64,000 bases of DNA from Cloeon dipterum (taxonomy: Eukaryota; Arthropoda; Insecta; Ephemeroptera; Baetidae): NCBI RefSeq assembly GCF_949628265.1, contig NC_088789.1, positions 1,178,001 through 1,242,000 of the forward strand, in the 5' to 3' direction. A model generated the notes under the pieces. That model was not told where the DNA came from. It did not search any database and worked only from the letters and a program-made list of their open reading frames with translations. How positions within the stretch are numbered: position 1 is the stretch's first letter; each line of letters begins with the position of its first letter. Positions 1-12,000 of this stretch are shown here, piece by piece. A program made the translations under genes and the position numbers.

Positions 1-51
1 TATATTAAAACCCAATATTTCTTCTCAAATACTATTTAAAATTGGACAACT

Positions 52-400
52 CTATAATGGGCAAGCGGGGCTCATTGGGGGAAGCCCAGTCCGAAAAGGG
101 ACCAGCCCGTGTTCCAGCATCCCAATAACACCAACGAGCGGAAAAAATGGTGCCTGAGTGGCCCAAGTGGCCGCAAAGGAGCTTGGCCCGATGTGGCCAT
201 CTTTTCGCCTACCCGCACCGAGGTCTTTAATTGAAACGCCAGACATTTGTCTCTCAAGCTGCTAAAAAGGTGCGAAAACCAGCAAGTGGCGCCTCCTACT
301 AGCCCGTTGAGCTATTTGAGCATTTCGGGTCACTAAACTAACCACTTTTTGTCATCTCTGACATTGGGTAGGCAGCGTTAGATCTCCCGAACTGCTTTAA
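52..400 (-). repeat. Dispersed repeat, copy 1 (SINE or LINE 3' fragment)
   Basis: This stretch matches 2112-2488 over most of its length, for example the shared GACATTTGTC block, the CACTAAACTAACCACTTTTT block and the CTCTGACATTGGGTA block. Both copies have the same orientation. The other copy ends in an A-rich tail on the minus strand, which suggests a retroposed element reading leftwards. Neither copy holds a convincing protein. The family is unidentified: it could be a SINE or a 5'-truncated LINE 3' end. Confidence 0.6.
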
Positions 401-540
401 TAATGTCTCCCATTGCTTTGAAACTCCTCTGAGAATGCTTTAACGATGCGAGCCAACGGACTGGTTTTATTGAAACGCGAGTATACCCGGCAGGAAATTG
501 GATATCAAAAGTATATAATCCGGATTTTGATCCATTGGAT

Positions 541-792
541 ATAACGTAGAATCACCAAGTAAATTAGCTTGACACTATGTTTGGGGTCTAGTACAGGCTG
601 ATTTGGGAATACATTTTATTGTCTTGCATTGCAATGACGATTCCTTTGGATATCCTGAAGGGGATTCAGAAAGCATCCGCAAATCCAAAAGAACTCGTCA
701 TTGTAATACAAGACAATGAAATTTGTGCCCAAATCAGCCCTTACAGACCCAAACATCGTGTCAAGCTAATTTACTTGGTGATTCTACGTTAT
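541..792. repeat. Foldback (palindromic) MITE-like element
   Basis: The left arm (about 541-640) is the imperfect reverse complement of the right arm (about 695-792). The outer ends read ATAACGTAGAATCACC and GGTGATTCTACGTTAT. A spacer of about 55 bases contains GGATATCC. No protein is encoded. The class of its transposase source is unknown. Confidence 0.75.
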
Positions 793-1503
793 ACACAATA
801 AAGAGAGCCTTTTACCTGCAGCCCCAAAAGGATACGTCTTTGAAGTCCACTCATTATGTGTGCTCTGTTGAAAGTGCCAGCGCACAAACTCACAGGAGTT
901 TATAAAGGCTGTTCGCATCCTGTTCCACGTTGGAAAACGAAGAAATCGCAGCACAATCTACGTTGTGATTTAGACGTCCGGTTCTCTTCCAGAAACAGGT
1001 TGGCGACTGACGTCAAGGCTGCTGTTCGCAGTACAAAATAAAGTGGCACAAGTGTAATTAAAATGATACCGCACTTCTGGTGCATGTTCGTAGCTATCAC
1101 TTTTTCACTCATTAATTTAAAAATAGAACCTCTTATCTGAAAAATACTGTCAACTTGGGCTGCTCGCAAACTCACACGCACTCTCATTTTCAAAAAATAA
1201 AATATTAAATATAAATGCGACGTTTGAAAAAAGGGTTGTCATGGATTATGTCGATTATTGCTCTTGGGTAATTATATTTTAGAATTAAATGGCGCGGTGT
1301 GAAAAATTATAGGAGCGAGAGGCCACAGCTTTTTAGAAAGTAATAAAGATTTCCTAGCAAATCGTAAATTTTCTACATATTTTACGATTTATTTAATTAT
1401 TTAACAAATTTTAGTCTCGTTCTGATCAATTTACATTTTATTAATTTCGCTTAGGGACTTTCACATGAAACTAGGGATATTATCAGGGTCACTTGAGAGT
1501 TTT

Positions 1504-2640
1504 AGAATAGAATAGAATATTTATTAAACGCCAACGGCGTACAACTATTTCCAGCATTTATATGAGGCAGCTTTGGTTAAAGTCAAAGGTTTTAAAGGAC
1601 AATCAAGAATGTGGTACATACTATACAGATCAGCATTACAATAACTACATTTACATTTGTCGGTAACATCCAGGTGAAAACAAGAATTTGTGCAAATAAG
1701 AAAATGATACCCATGAAATGAATATCTGGTTAACATGGAACGATCCTTACAATTCGTTTTCTTCCAATCGGTATTTAACATTGCGGGAGTATAATAGAAT
1801 TTTGGATCAATATTTTGCTTTTTAATATTCATATTACTTACAAACTTGACAAAAGCTTCGGAACAAGTGAGAGAGAATTTTGATTTTAGCTCATTAACGA
1901 ATAGGTCGGTCTGTACAAGTTCATAAACCAATCTCGAACGCATTCGTTTATCAACGCCCAGTGCCTTTTTAAAGAATCTAGATTTAGCACTTTCTAATTT
2001 ATTGAAATCATTTAAATTTAAATGAGACCAAATAGCTTCAATACCGTAGGATGCAACAGGCGAGATTGCTAAATTAAATAGCTTCGTAGCCGTATCAATA
2101 GAGGACTTACATAGATTTTTTATTTTTTTTTATTTTTATTTTTTTTTTTTTTTGCTCTTTTTATCCTTGTCCGTCCGAGGACCGGGAAGGGCGCGCACTG
2201 CACTAGCACGAATGCTGAAACCCGGGTCCCAATAACACCGCGAACGGATAACATGGGCGCACCAGGCCGCACAGGGACCCAGCCCACTCAAGGGCCACTT
2301 GCCTCCGCACCGAGGACTGCATTGAAACGCTAGACATTTGTCCCGTGAAGCCAAATCACGCATGCTGGAAAGGTGCAAACCAGCAAGTAGCGAGTCGGCG
2401 CCGGTGCGCCTCCCAGCCCGTCGAGCAATTTGAGCAATTCGAGTCACTAAACTAACCACTTTTTGCCATCTCTGACATTGGGTAGCCAGTAATTTTAATG
2501 TTGCGAAAATAGAGGCCTTAACCCTTCGATCAATGTGTTGACTAAAACAAGTGAGAGTTTTAAGAGGTCTAAAATAAATCAGGCTTGTTTGCTTCGGCAC
2601 CTCACGTTCCCCATATACACTCAACAAACAGCGCACGTGT
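1504..2640 (-). mobile_element. Non-LTR retrotransposon (LINE) 3' remnant, interrupted
   Basis: The minus-strand reading from about 2110 to 1545 looks like the C-terminal end of a LINE reverse transcriptase protein. It includes 'SPVASYGIEAIW' followed by a Cys/His ending 'CKCSYCN...HILDCP', typical of clades such as Jockey or CR1. The 3' end is a short TATTC-like tail near 1504-1520. Upstream coding similarity, including 'HIDRRVKASIFATLKLL', resumes at about 2490-2640 on the far side of the repeat at 2112-2488. The LINE therefore appears to have been split by that repeat. It is 5'-truncated and not functional. The clade is not determined. Confidence 0.6.
2112..2488 (-). repeat. Dispersed repeat, copy 2, inserted in a LINE
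   Basis: This is the second copy of the repeat at 52-400. On the minus strand it ends in an A-rich tail (about 2112-2153), as expected for a retroposed element. It lies between two pieces of one LINE, so it is younger than the LINE. No target-site duplication was clear by eye. Confidence 0.6.
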
Positions 2641-4560
2641 GGCAGTCGCGGCTTTCTATATGTCCAGCCGGCCATATCAATCCATTCAACCGAGCACATT
2701 TCGCACCAATCAGGCTGGCAAATTGAAATCTAACGACTCCTCGATTGGCATATCGCCATTGCATGCGCCAGCGTCCAATAATTATTGTTTGATTTATCTG
2801 CCATTCCTGCTATTTGTCCGTGGCCTTCATTTCTCAAGTTCATTATCATAAACGTGTGCGTTTTTTCCCTATTGCTTTGTTACATTATGTATATTCTACC
2901 AACGGAAATGGAATTGTTTCACAACACCTTCCAGAGGCTTTACGATTATTGATGCCCGACTGAAAAGGCTCCATATTTTGCAATCTCGCATTTAACAGCG
3001 CTCTCTTCAAAAAAGCGCCGCGGAAAAACAGAACTGCGCGTATTTCACTCTCCTGGCGCGGCGCGGCTATGGCTGCCATCTCTAGAACTTTATTGTTCGG
3101 ATTTAATTTTTACATAATTATTTTTATTCCACTTTTAGTTCAGTATTCTATTTAATTCAAAAGAATATATTTCTGATTAATCGAAAATTTTACTGCTTAT
3201 TTATTTATTAACTTATTCCTCTAACACCAATTATTAATTACAATAAATGGTGTATAAAAATAAAATATATCTTTTTTAACTCCACATATATTCCGCTTTA
3301 AACAAGCAATGTTTTGCAACACACTCCTGAATCGGATCCCGCCGTAACCTGATAAAAATTACTGAATTTTTTTAGCGTTTCGTGTTTACTGCAAGTGGCG
3401 AGTTGGCATTTTGATCGCTTAATTAACCTCCTTAACACCACAAAAATGTCTGAAAAACGTAATTGGTTCAGAAATATCTGAAAAATGCGACAAAATGATT
3501 ATATAGTGTGCTATATTATGCGAGGAATTTGCTGGTATCAATTTGATTGCGTGGAATTTTGATTGAAGTGGATATTGCTTTATTATAATTAATTGAAACA
3601 CACACGTTTCCTTTTCGTTTAGCAACATCCTCTGCGTGTACTAATAATTACATAAAACTGATTCAAATGAATGAATGCATATTACGATTTTAGAGAGGGA
3701 GAGAAATGACAAATCGACTTGCTCGCAGTGGTCTCCTGATGAGCCAAATTGTCAGTTGACTATCGTCTCGAGCAAGATTACCAGCAAATTTATTTTCGAT
3801 TGTCCAACATAATTCAGGTCAGTAAATCTAGGCAATGCCTGTAGTTATTCTATTACTCATTGTCAAGCTATTTTTTTAAATTTTGAGCTTTTTGTACATT
3901 TGCTGGTCAAAAATATATTCACAAAAGCACAATAAACAAAACATGTGCTATTAATTTCCAGCAAAAAATTAGTATTATTTTTACGTCATTCTCCTATCTT
4001 TTTTAGATTTTATTATGTGCGTCCACCTCGCTATTTATTGCACGTTATCAATTCAACTGAATTTTTTTACTGCGCGCATGTTGAAAACGGATTACATTGG
4101 AATATGTCGAATTTTGTATATAAAGCCAAAGACACGAGCTGAATTTTTCTAGAGTTTAGATTTTTCAAAAAATATGGACATTAGACCCTATATTTATCCT
4201 AAAAGAATTTATTAATTCTTTTTTGTTGCTAATTTATATTTGGTTATTTTAAACTGATAAAAATAATTTTCAACGAAGCACAAGTACAAATAAAAAGAAC
4301 TGCAGTATTTATTTCATTTTTTATTCTATTGATTCCTTAAGTGGAGTGTTTTGTCACCTAAAGTAACTAATTATATTAATTTACAAATAATGTGGTTGCA
4401 TAGTGCGCTGCTCCAACAGTTTTATTACTAAATTCTTGTTGCTAAACAACACAATACGCACTTCCCGTCCTGTCTATAAACGAACTGTGGCCTAAATTAT
4501 TTTTTAATAGTTTGCACAACCTGAAAAATATTAAAAAAAATAACTAAATTAATATGTTCA
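2640..4560. other. Intergenic, no gene recognised
   Basis: AT-rich sequence with only short chance reading frames. I see no repeat that recurs elsewhere in the window. The right end should hold the promoter and non-coding first exon of the ankyrin gene at 4694. Confidence 0.5.
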
Positions 4561-4693
4561 CATGCAGACCATCGCTGCGTATCGGAATTGGTTAAGACGA
4601 AGCGGAATAGCGGAAACACGCGAGAGTAAGTTTTAAAGTCATTTTTTGTACACAATCTCATAATATTTCATTCCAGAGTTTCCAGATTACAAA

Positions 4694-7600
4694 ATGCCGA
4701 ACAATATTACGAGTATCTTTGATCTGCTCGATAAACGGAACAAAAATGGCAGCCTTCCTATGCTGCACAGAGTAGCAACGTGGGGAGCTATTCCAGATGT
4801 CCGCTCCCTCATCGGGAAAACACATGGCATCAATGCCAGAGGTGGCGTAGACAACGCAACTGCACTGCACCACGCCGCGAAGAACCGCAAGTGCGACAAG
4901 GAGATGATCGAACTGTTCCTCGCGCACGGAGCGACAGTCGAGGAGAAGGACTCGGAGGGCATGGAGCCGGTTGACTACGCCGTGCAGGGGAAAAACTTCG
5001 AGACGGCCGAGGAACTGCTCAAGCACCGAACCGACGGGTTCGATTGCAGCCTGCTCCACTACTACATCAAGAAGAACGACCTGGAGTCGGCCAGTGCGGT
5101 GTACGAAAATGACAAAACCTCGGCAAATGTTGTGGGAAAGTGTGGAAGGACGGCTCTGCAGGTCGCAGCCCAGTACGGAAGCCTGGAAATGTGCTTCTGG
5201 ATCCATAATTGCTCCGACGTGACGCAAAGCGCTTCCACAATCCTGCACTATGCTGTTCTCAACGAAATCAATCCGAGCAAAGTCGTCAAGTTTTTTTATT
5301 CACTCTACCCAGACATCGACGTGAGGAACCCCAGCAACGAGACTCCGCTTCATAGCGCGCTGAGGGCGGAAAACCTGGTGGCGGTGGAGGAGCTTCTTAA
5401 GCGCGGTGCGAGTCTCAAAGACGGTTGGAACGCTTTCCTCTTCTGCGTTAAGGAGAATAAATTAAAGAGCGCCAAGTTTGTGCACGAAAAAGACCCAAGT
5501 TTGATCAATCAACCCGATTATGACGGGAAGAAAGCGCTTCAACTCGCAGCCCTGCACGCTGATCTGGAAATGTGCAGGTGGCTGGTCAGCCTGAAGGTTG
5601 TCGTCGACGCTACGGACGGCGACGAACGCACCGTCCTGCACCTCGTCGCGCTGAGGAAGTCTCCGGACGTGGAGTTGGTTCGTTATTTCGCACCTCTCGT
5701 CGCGAACATCGACCAAGCAGACGCTTCCGATTTTAGTCCTCTGCACTGCGCCATCCAGAATGGAAGCTACGCCACCGCCAAGGAGCTGATCGACCAAGGC
5801 GCTAACCTGCGGGCGAAACTCTTACTCCGTATTCCTCTGCACTACTTTATTTCCCAAAAGATGCACGACGCTGCCAAGTTCGTGTACGAGAATGATCACC
5901 AGCAACTCGACATGACTGATGGGCCGATTAGCATGACTTCCTTGCACTACGCGGCCAAGATGGCTGACGTGAGGATGTGCAAGTGGTTAGTTGAATTGGG
6001 CTGCGACGTGGATTTCCGGACGCCAAACAAAGTTACAGTCCTGCACTGCGCCACGTTCAACAAGAATCATGGCAAGGAGATCATCGAGTACTTCCTGCAG
6101 TCCTCCGACCTCAACGTGGACGTTCCTGCCCACAACAACCAGACCCCTCTGCACTTCGCTCTCAGGAATGAACACTTGGAGGTCGCGGAGTTGCTGCTGA
6201 GTCACGGGGCGAACATCAAGGTGACAATAGGAAAGCAGAATCTGCTGCACTACTGCGTCATGCACGACAAGCTGAATAGCGCAAAGTTCGTGCACAAAAA
6301 GGACAGAGAGCTGATCAGAGCGCTGGAATCCGACGATAAGACCGCGCTGCACTTGGCAGCCCAATACGCTGGAGTCGACGTGTGTAAGTGGCTGGTGGAC
6401 GAAGGTGTCAAGGTCAGCGAGGTCGACGCGCATTACAACCGCACTGCACTGCACTTTGTTTCTCAGAGAGAGAAGGAATGCAAGGACATCATCAAGTTTT
6501 TCGGCACGACTGGAATGGACTTTGCAGCCAAGGACACGCGTGGCTATAGCGCGTTAGCTCTCGCCCTGTCCTCCGGGAAATTCGACATGGTCGAGGAGCT
6601 GTTGTCGTTGGACGTAAATCTGCGTTCCAAGGTCGATGAATACGACAACGTGCTACAGTTCTGCGTGGCGATAAAAAATATGGCGGCTGTCAAGTTGCTG
6701 TACAACAAGGACGAGAAGCTGATCAATGAAAGCGGTGCCAACAGGAGGACACCGCTGCACATTGCCGCTTGGAATGCTGATGTCTCTATGTGCAGGTGGC
6801 TGGTCAACCACGGCGCCGACGTGCACGCCTTGGACCGAATGCACAACAACGTTTTTCACTACTTCGCTCAAGACCAAGAAAATTCTATCGCTGACCATCA
6901 AAGGCGCGACCTCGTCACTTTCTTCAAATCAAAACATGTGAACGTGGACCAATTCAATCACGAAGGAAATACCCCACTCCACGTCGCCCTGCAGCTGAAA
7001 AACACTTCTGTCGCCAAATATCTGATCGAAAGCGGTGCCAGCCTGCTCCTTAAGCGTGAAGGGAAAAATTACCTCCTCTACTGCGTCCAAATGGAGTACC
7101 TAGAGAGCAGCAAACTGTTGCATCAAATGGCCCCTGACCTGATCAAAGGCTGCAACGAAAAAGGCCAAAATGCACTCCACATTGCTGCCCAAGGGGGAAG
7201 CCTGGAGATGGTCACGTGGCTCGTCGGGGAGGGAATGAAGGTTGACCAAGTGAACGAGGTTGACCACTACAACGTGCTGCACTACGCCACCCTGAACAAG
7301 AAGGAAGCAGAGCGTCTCGTGCGCTACTTCGTCGCTCAAAGAGGTCCGCTGAACGGAAAAACCAACCTCGAAGAGACTCCCCTGCACCTGGCCCTGCGAA
7401 GTAAAAACTACGCCATTGCCCAGATGATGGTGGACCTTGGCGCCGACGTCGACGCCATAATCGGAACTGAGCAGACTAACATGATCCACATTTGCGTGAT
7501 GGAAAACGATCTGGAAGGCGCCAAGATCGTGCACAGGGCCAATCCGCAGCTCATCAACCAATTAGCGACGGGAAAACGGAATGCACTTCACCTCGCGGCG

Positions 7601-7804
7601 TTCTACGGCAGCTTGGAAATGTGCCACTGGCTGTACGAAATGGGGGTCGACCCTCACGCCAAGGCTAGCGAAAACAGGTCGATTTTTTACTTTTGCGGCG
7701 ACCAAATTGAAAAGAAGAAATTTTTCTTGTCCGTGGGCTTGAAAAAAGAGAAAAGCTTGGCTAGTTTCTTGAGAAAAAGCTTCCGGATTAAAAAGAAAAA
7801 ATAA
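4694..7804 (+). CDS. Ankyrin-repeat protein, 1036 aa, single coding exon
   Basis: The protein is almost entirely ankyrin repeats, about 32, with cores such as TPLHFALRNEHLEVAELLL. They are ordered in a higher-order unit of about 130 residues made of four repeat types: an 'ALHxAAxxADxxMCxWLV' repeat, a 'TxLHxAxxxxxxGKEIIEYF' repeat, a 'TPLHxALRxxNLxVAEELL' repeat and an atypical 'NLLHYCVxxxxLxSAKFVHxKDxxLI' repeat. About eight units are present. The C-terminus is a basic, Lys-rich tail. There is no signal peptide or membrane segment, so the protein is probably cytosolic or nuclear and acts as a protein-binding scaffold; the partner is unknown. The start is the first ATG after a 51-base leader intron (GTAAG at 4626, acceptor AG at 4675-4676). 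First of three plus-strand subfamily A genes. The repeat class is certain; the function is not. Confidence 0.93.
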   Translation: MPNNITSIFDLLDKRNKNGSLPMLHRVATWGAIPDVRSLIGKTHGINARGGVDNATALHHAAKNRKCDKEMIELFLAHGATVEEKDSEGMEPVDYAVQGKNFETAEELLKHRTDGFDCSLLHYYIKKNDLESASAVYENDKTSANVVGKCGRTALQVAAQYGSLEMCFWIHNCSDVTQSASTILHYAVLNEINPSKVVKFFYSLYPDIDVRNPSNETPLHSALRAENLVAVEELLKRGASLKDGWNAFLFCVKENKLKSAKFVHEKDPSLINQPDYDGKKALQLAALHADLEMCRWLVSLKVVVDATDGDERTVLHLVALRKSPDVELVRYFAPLVANIDQADASDFSPLHCAIQNGSYATAKELIDQGANLRAKLLLRIPLHYFISQKMHDAAKFVYENDHQQLDMTDGPISMTSLHYAAKMADVRMCKWLVELGCDVDFRTPNKVTVLHCATFNKNHGKEIIEYFLQSSDLNVDVPAHNNQTPLHFALRNEHLEVAELLLSHGANIKVTIGKQNLLHYCVMHDKLNSAKFVHKKDRELIRALESDDKTALHLAAQYAGVDVCKWLVDEGVKVSEVDAHYNRTALHFVSQREKECKDIIKFFGTTGMDFAAKDTRGYSALALALSSGKFDMVEELLSLDVNLRSKVDEYDNVLQFCVAIKNMAAVKLLYNKDEKLINESGANRRTPLHIAAWNADVSMCRWLVNHGADVHALDRMHNNVFHYFAQDQENSIADHQRRDLVTFFKSKHVNVDQFNHEGNTPLHVALQLKNTSVAKYLIESGASLLLKREGKNYLLYCVQMEYLESSKLLHQMAPDLIKGCNEKGQNALHIAAQGGSLEMVTWLVGEGMKVDQVNEVDHYNVLHYATLNKKEAERLVRYFVAQRGPLNGKTNLEETPLHLALRSKNYAIAQMMVDLGADVDAIIGTEQTNMIHICVMENDLEGAKIVHRANPQLINQLATGKRNALHLAAFYGSLEMCHWLYEMGVDPHAKASENRSIFYFCGDQIEKKKFFLSVGLKKEKSLASFLRKSFRIKKKK

Positions 7805-7891
7805 AATATGCTCGCCTACCAACAGTTGAAAATCATTCGTGATGATTGTATTTTATATTTATATTTTTTTAATGTAACATTTTTTTTAGGA

Positions 7892-7897
7892 AATAAA
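7892..7897 (+). terminator. Polyadenylation signal AATAAA
   Basis: An AATAAA hexamer lies about 90 bases after the stop of the 1036-aa ankyrin gene, the expected place for its 3' end signal. Confidence 0.6.
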
Positions 7898-8880
7898 ACA
7901 CCGTATTTTTAAATCGTGTTTACGTGTCAAATAACATTGCTTTGATGTAATTTACCATTTTGATGATAGAAAGCAACAAATTGATGAACAAATGGTCTTA
8001 TCAAGGTGCTCAATTAACTGTAAGAAATAAAAGAAACACTAAGTCATTTTCGTTTTACCAAATTCATTCATTGTGTCAAAAATTAAATGTAAGCTTCCAT
8101 TTGTCTAAAATGTTATTTAAAAATTTATGACGTAAACCAAATGAACATCACCAATAGCCAATAGGTTTGTTAATGTCCTGATATATATAAAATATTGAGT
8201 AGCATCCCTTAGTATAGTACGAGTATCTTTTTTAATTAAGATAAACTGACAAGGGAGTGATAATTATTTTGAGATATTATCGATTTTATTGTTGATTATT
8301 AGCCAAAAGTATATAAAAGATGTTTGCGACAAACATGAGCTGACTCGGTTCCTCTCCTTGCGATCTATCATGGATTAGCAAACTTTTCAGCCGATTTTTC
8401 AAAAATTGTAACTCAATTTCCAGAGAGTAATCAGGTAAAGATAAAAAGCTTTATTTAAGTTGTGACATTTTGAACCATTTTCTTAGATAATATGTCAAGA
8501 AATTGCTTTGAGTAAATAAGACAAATGTTAACATAAGCCGAAAATTCAAAATAATTAAACAACCCAAAGTTTATTCTACATTGTCTGCTGCGAACGCATA
8601 ATGAGCCATAATGAATCAGATTATACGTCAAAATTTAATTTCTTAATGCGCTTGGTCATATAATGAGAGTTCTCTGAACAAGAATTACAATAATTGCCTT
8701 ATGAATACCAAAAATCTAGTGGGGGCGTTGACGAAATAATACATTTTATAACAGTAATAGTCTGCTGGTACAAAAATAGAAATAAAATTGTAAACAAAAT
8801 CACAGCAGTCGCGTGCTGCCATTGCTGTAGCTGATAATTAACTGCGGGCGAGTGACAGCAAAGCCATTTTTCTCTTTTAA
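7898..8880. other. Intergenic, no gene recognised
   Basis: AT-rich spacer without a credible reading frame. The right end carries the leader of the next ankyrin gene: donor GTGAGT at 8884 and acceptor at 8949-8950 bound a 67-base intron before the start codon at 9059. Confidence 0.5.
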
Positions 8881-9058
8881 AATGTGAGTGAATTTATTAG
8901 AAATATTTGTGTTGACATTCTTCCGTTTTCACCTTTCTCATCTATTTTAGGATCTCAATTAAATTCATCCTTTTCATTTAAACAAATTTTGTTATTAGCA
9001 TTTAAAAGCGTCTGCAATTTGGAAAAACGAGCGTTGGGCGGCGCAGCACAGAGTTAGT

Positions 9059-12000
9059 ATGACTTTTACCAAGATTTCGCCTTGGACTAATTCTGGACTG
9101 GAGGCGAATTCCGAGTCTTTTCCGGCTTTCATCAAACTACAAAATCTGGGCCTACCCCTGATGTGCTCGGCTGCGAAAATTACCGACGCCGACGTGTGTC
9201 GTCGCCTGCTGGACGAGGGCGCCGACCTGGACGCCACCGACTCAGGGATCACGGCGCTGCACTACGCGGCAATGAATAAAAGGCACGGCGAGGCCCTGGT
9301 CGAGCTGTTCGTCTCCTGGGGCTTGAGAGTGAACCAAAAAGACGATCTCGACGAAGAACCCATTCATTTCGCTCTCAGGGCCAAGAATTTTCAGGTAGCA
9401 AAGCTGCTTCTTGAGTTGAAATACACTGCAAATGGCGAGCAGAAAAGGAATAACCTCCTGCACTTCTGCATCAAGGAACATAATCTCAGCGCTGCTAAAC
9501 ACGTCCTGGAGTTTGACAAGACGATGCTTCAGGAGAGAGGAGAACACGGCAAAACCGCCTTCCACCTCGCTGCAGAAGTAGGATTTTCATTTCAAAAATT
9601 GAATAATATGTTGTGTTAGCTAGATAGAGGACAACACAATGAAATACATGACATAAATCGTGTTTAACTGTTAGCCCTTTGAAAATATTTTTGAAGTCCA
9701 AGCAAACAATACATTCAAAGTTTTGGTTTTATTTTTTAAATATTCAATACAATTCATTTATTTGACTTTCAACATGGTAATACATTCAAGTGATAATTTT
9801 TTTCGTGTGTGTGAATTCACCTTTCTTAACCCTTATTATGGAATGACTTTTCACGCCAAACCTTACTTGCAGACTGCAGACATTTGCAGATTATCGTCCG
9901 TCTATCAATCAATATATATGGAGAAAATTTTGACCATTAAAAGTTCTTTACGATGTTTGAAATTATCGCTTTCCTCTCATTCATATTAAAACATTTAAAG
10001 TAAGTGGTAATTTGCTAAGAAATAATTTCAGAAAGTTGGAATGATAGTGGCTGTTAGATTATTATTGAATATTGAAAGCAATTCTCATTTACATAAATAC
10101 TTTCCAAAATCCCTCTCCCTCTTAATTTAAAGACTATCTTTGACGAAGCATCTGAGCACACGAATCAATTCTCGACAGGGGTCGAATTAGGTAATATGGA
10201 TATTTTTCCGAGTAAAAAGTGCAGCGTGACGTGCGAACTTTTTTCCCCGCCAAAACAATATGAAGCAAAGCTGGCTGGATCTGACAAAGAAATATTCGTA
10301 CAAGTGGTCTTCCTGCAAGTGCTCTAACCAGCTCTGACTCATGCGCACTTCTCGTATTCACATTGTTTTGGCAGGAAAAAAAGGTTCGCACGTCGCGCTG
10401 GACTTAATGGTAGGGAAAAAATATCCACTTTACCTAATTCGACCCTCAAGAATCGATTGGTGTGCTCCGAAACTTCGTCAAAGACGGTCTTCAATCAAAT
10501 CTTATAATTATAACTTCGTCGTAATTTACATTAAAACCACTCAGTTCTCGGACCTGCAAATGTGCAAGTGGCTGGTGGGCCAGGGCGCCAGCCCAAAGGA
10601 GCTTGACGCCAAAAACAAGGCTTCAGCAATGCACTTCGCGGCGTTCAACATGGCTCACGGCGCCGACCTGACGCTCTACCTGATCTCCTTCCGGCTGAAC
10701 GTGAACCAAAGGGACAGGTTCGACGAGACGCCGCTGCACTACGCGCTCAAAACGGGCAACCTGGCCGCCGCCGAGCAGCTGCTGATGTTCGGCGCCAGCC
10801 TCGACGTGCTCAGGTCCAACGAGAACCTGCTGCTCTACAGTGTCGTCGCCAACCGACTGCCCAGCGCCAGTTTCGTGTACCTAAAGAAGCCGCATCTGCT
10901 GCACGGCACGGACGACACGGCGAGGAATGCGCTCCATTTCGCGGCAGAGTTTTCAGACCTCGAGACCTGCCGCTGGCTGCTTGACCAGGGCGTTGACCTT
11001 CACGCCGTGGAAAATGTGAGATATCTTACTATGTGATTCAAAATAGTATTTAAAAAAATTAAATCTTAGCTGAATCGTGCTGGAAACAAAAACCAATCCA
11101 GCCATTCGTCATACAAACGTCGGAAAATATTTTTTGGAATTCAAACATGGTGGTTTTCACGATGATACGGCGATTGGCTTCACCGATTTTGGTTTTCAGC
11201 ATGTCAAAAGAAAAGATAATAAGTGGAGAATGCATAGTGGCAGAATTGAGTCTGAAATCGCAGCGGAAGTGCCTTAAAATCGAAAGTATACGGTGGCGCC
11301 ATCTATTGCCGGCTTCGAACACTAAGGGGTGAATTTTGTCTTGGCCACATCTCGAGTTCTAAAAGTCAGAATTGCAAAAACGGCACACCGTTCGACTTGT
11401 CTTGACCTCCCCTAATGATTCGCAGGGTTTTAGAGGTGCTCAACCCTCAACCCCCACCCCTGAAGGACCATATTTCAACTCTGATGATGAAAAAGTTTTA
11501 ATATTACATTTTTTCCTTCAAATATAAAACCTAAATATTTAAATTAAAAAAAAATAAAATTCTCTAAACATCCCTGCGAAAAATCTTCATTAGCCAATAA
11601 TACCAATGATAATTTAATCATAAGCATTATTGGAATAATGTTAATAAATGATGAATAAAAAATGATTGCAACACAATGTTGCGCTAATATTAAAAAAATA
11701 ATGAAAAACAAATGTAAATAAGTTATTATCTTAAGCTTGTTTTAATATTACACCAATGTTAATTCAATGATATCAGTGCGCATGCGTGAATGCGTGCGCA
11801 TCCATGAGTCGCACACTCTGCTACTCCGTCCGCCATCACCGCATCAAGAAACAAACACTGAACGGCTAACGGCTACGCTTCATGCAATTTTCGTTTTGTT
11901 CTTCGTTCTGCGAGTCGTTTGTCTGCTCTTAAGAGTTTAAAATACACCCATGTAAGGATCCTTGATGTTATCAACACACGCACCGTTCAGCAAATATTAC

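Noticed and set aside
2136-2699. 187-codon open frame on the minus strand
   Set aside because: It spans the junction of a LINE piece and an inserted repeat, and ends in poly-Lys from the A-rich tail.
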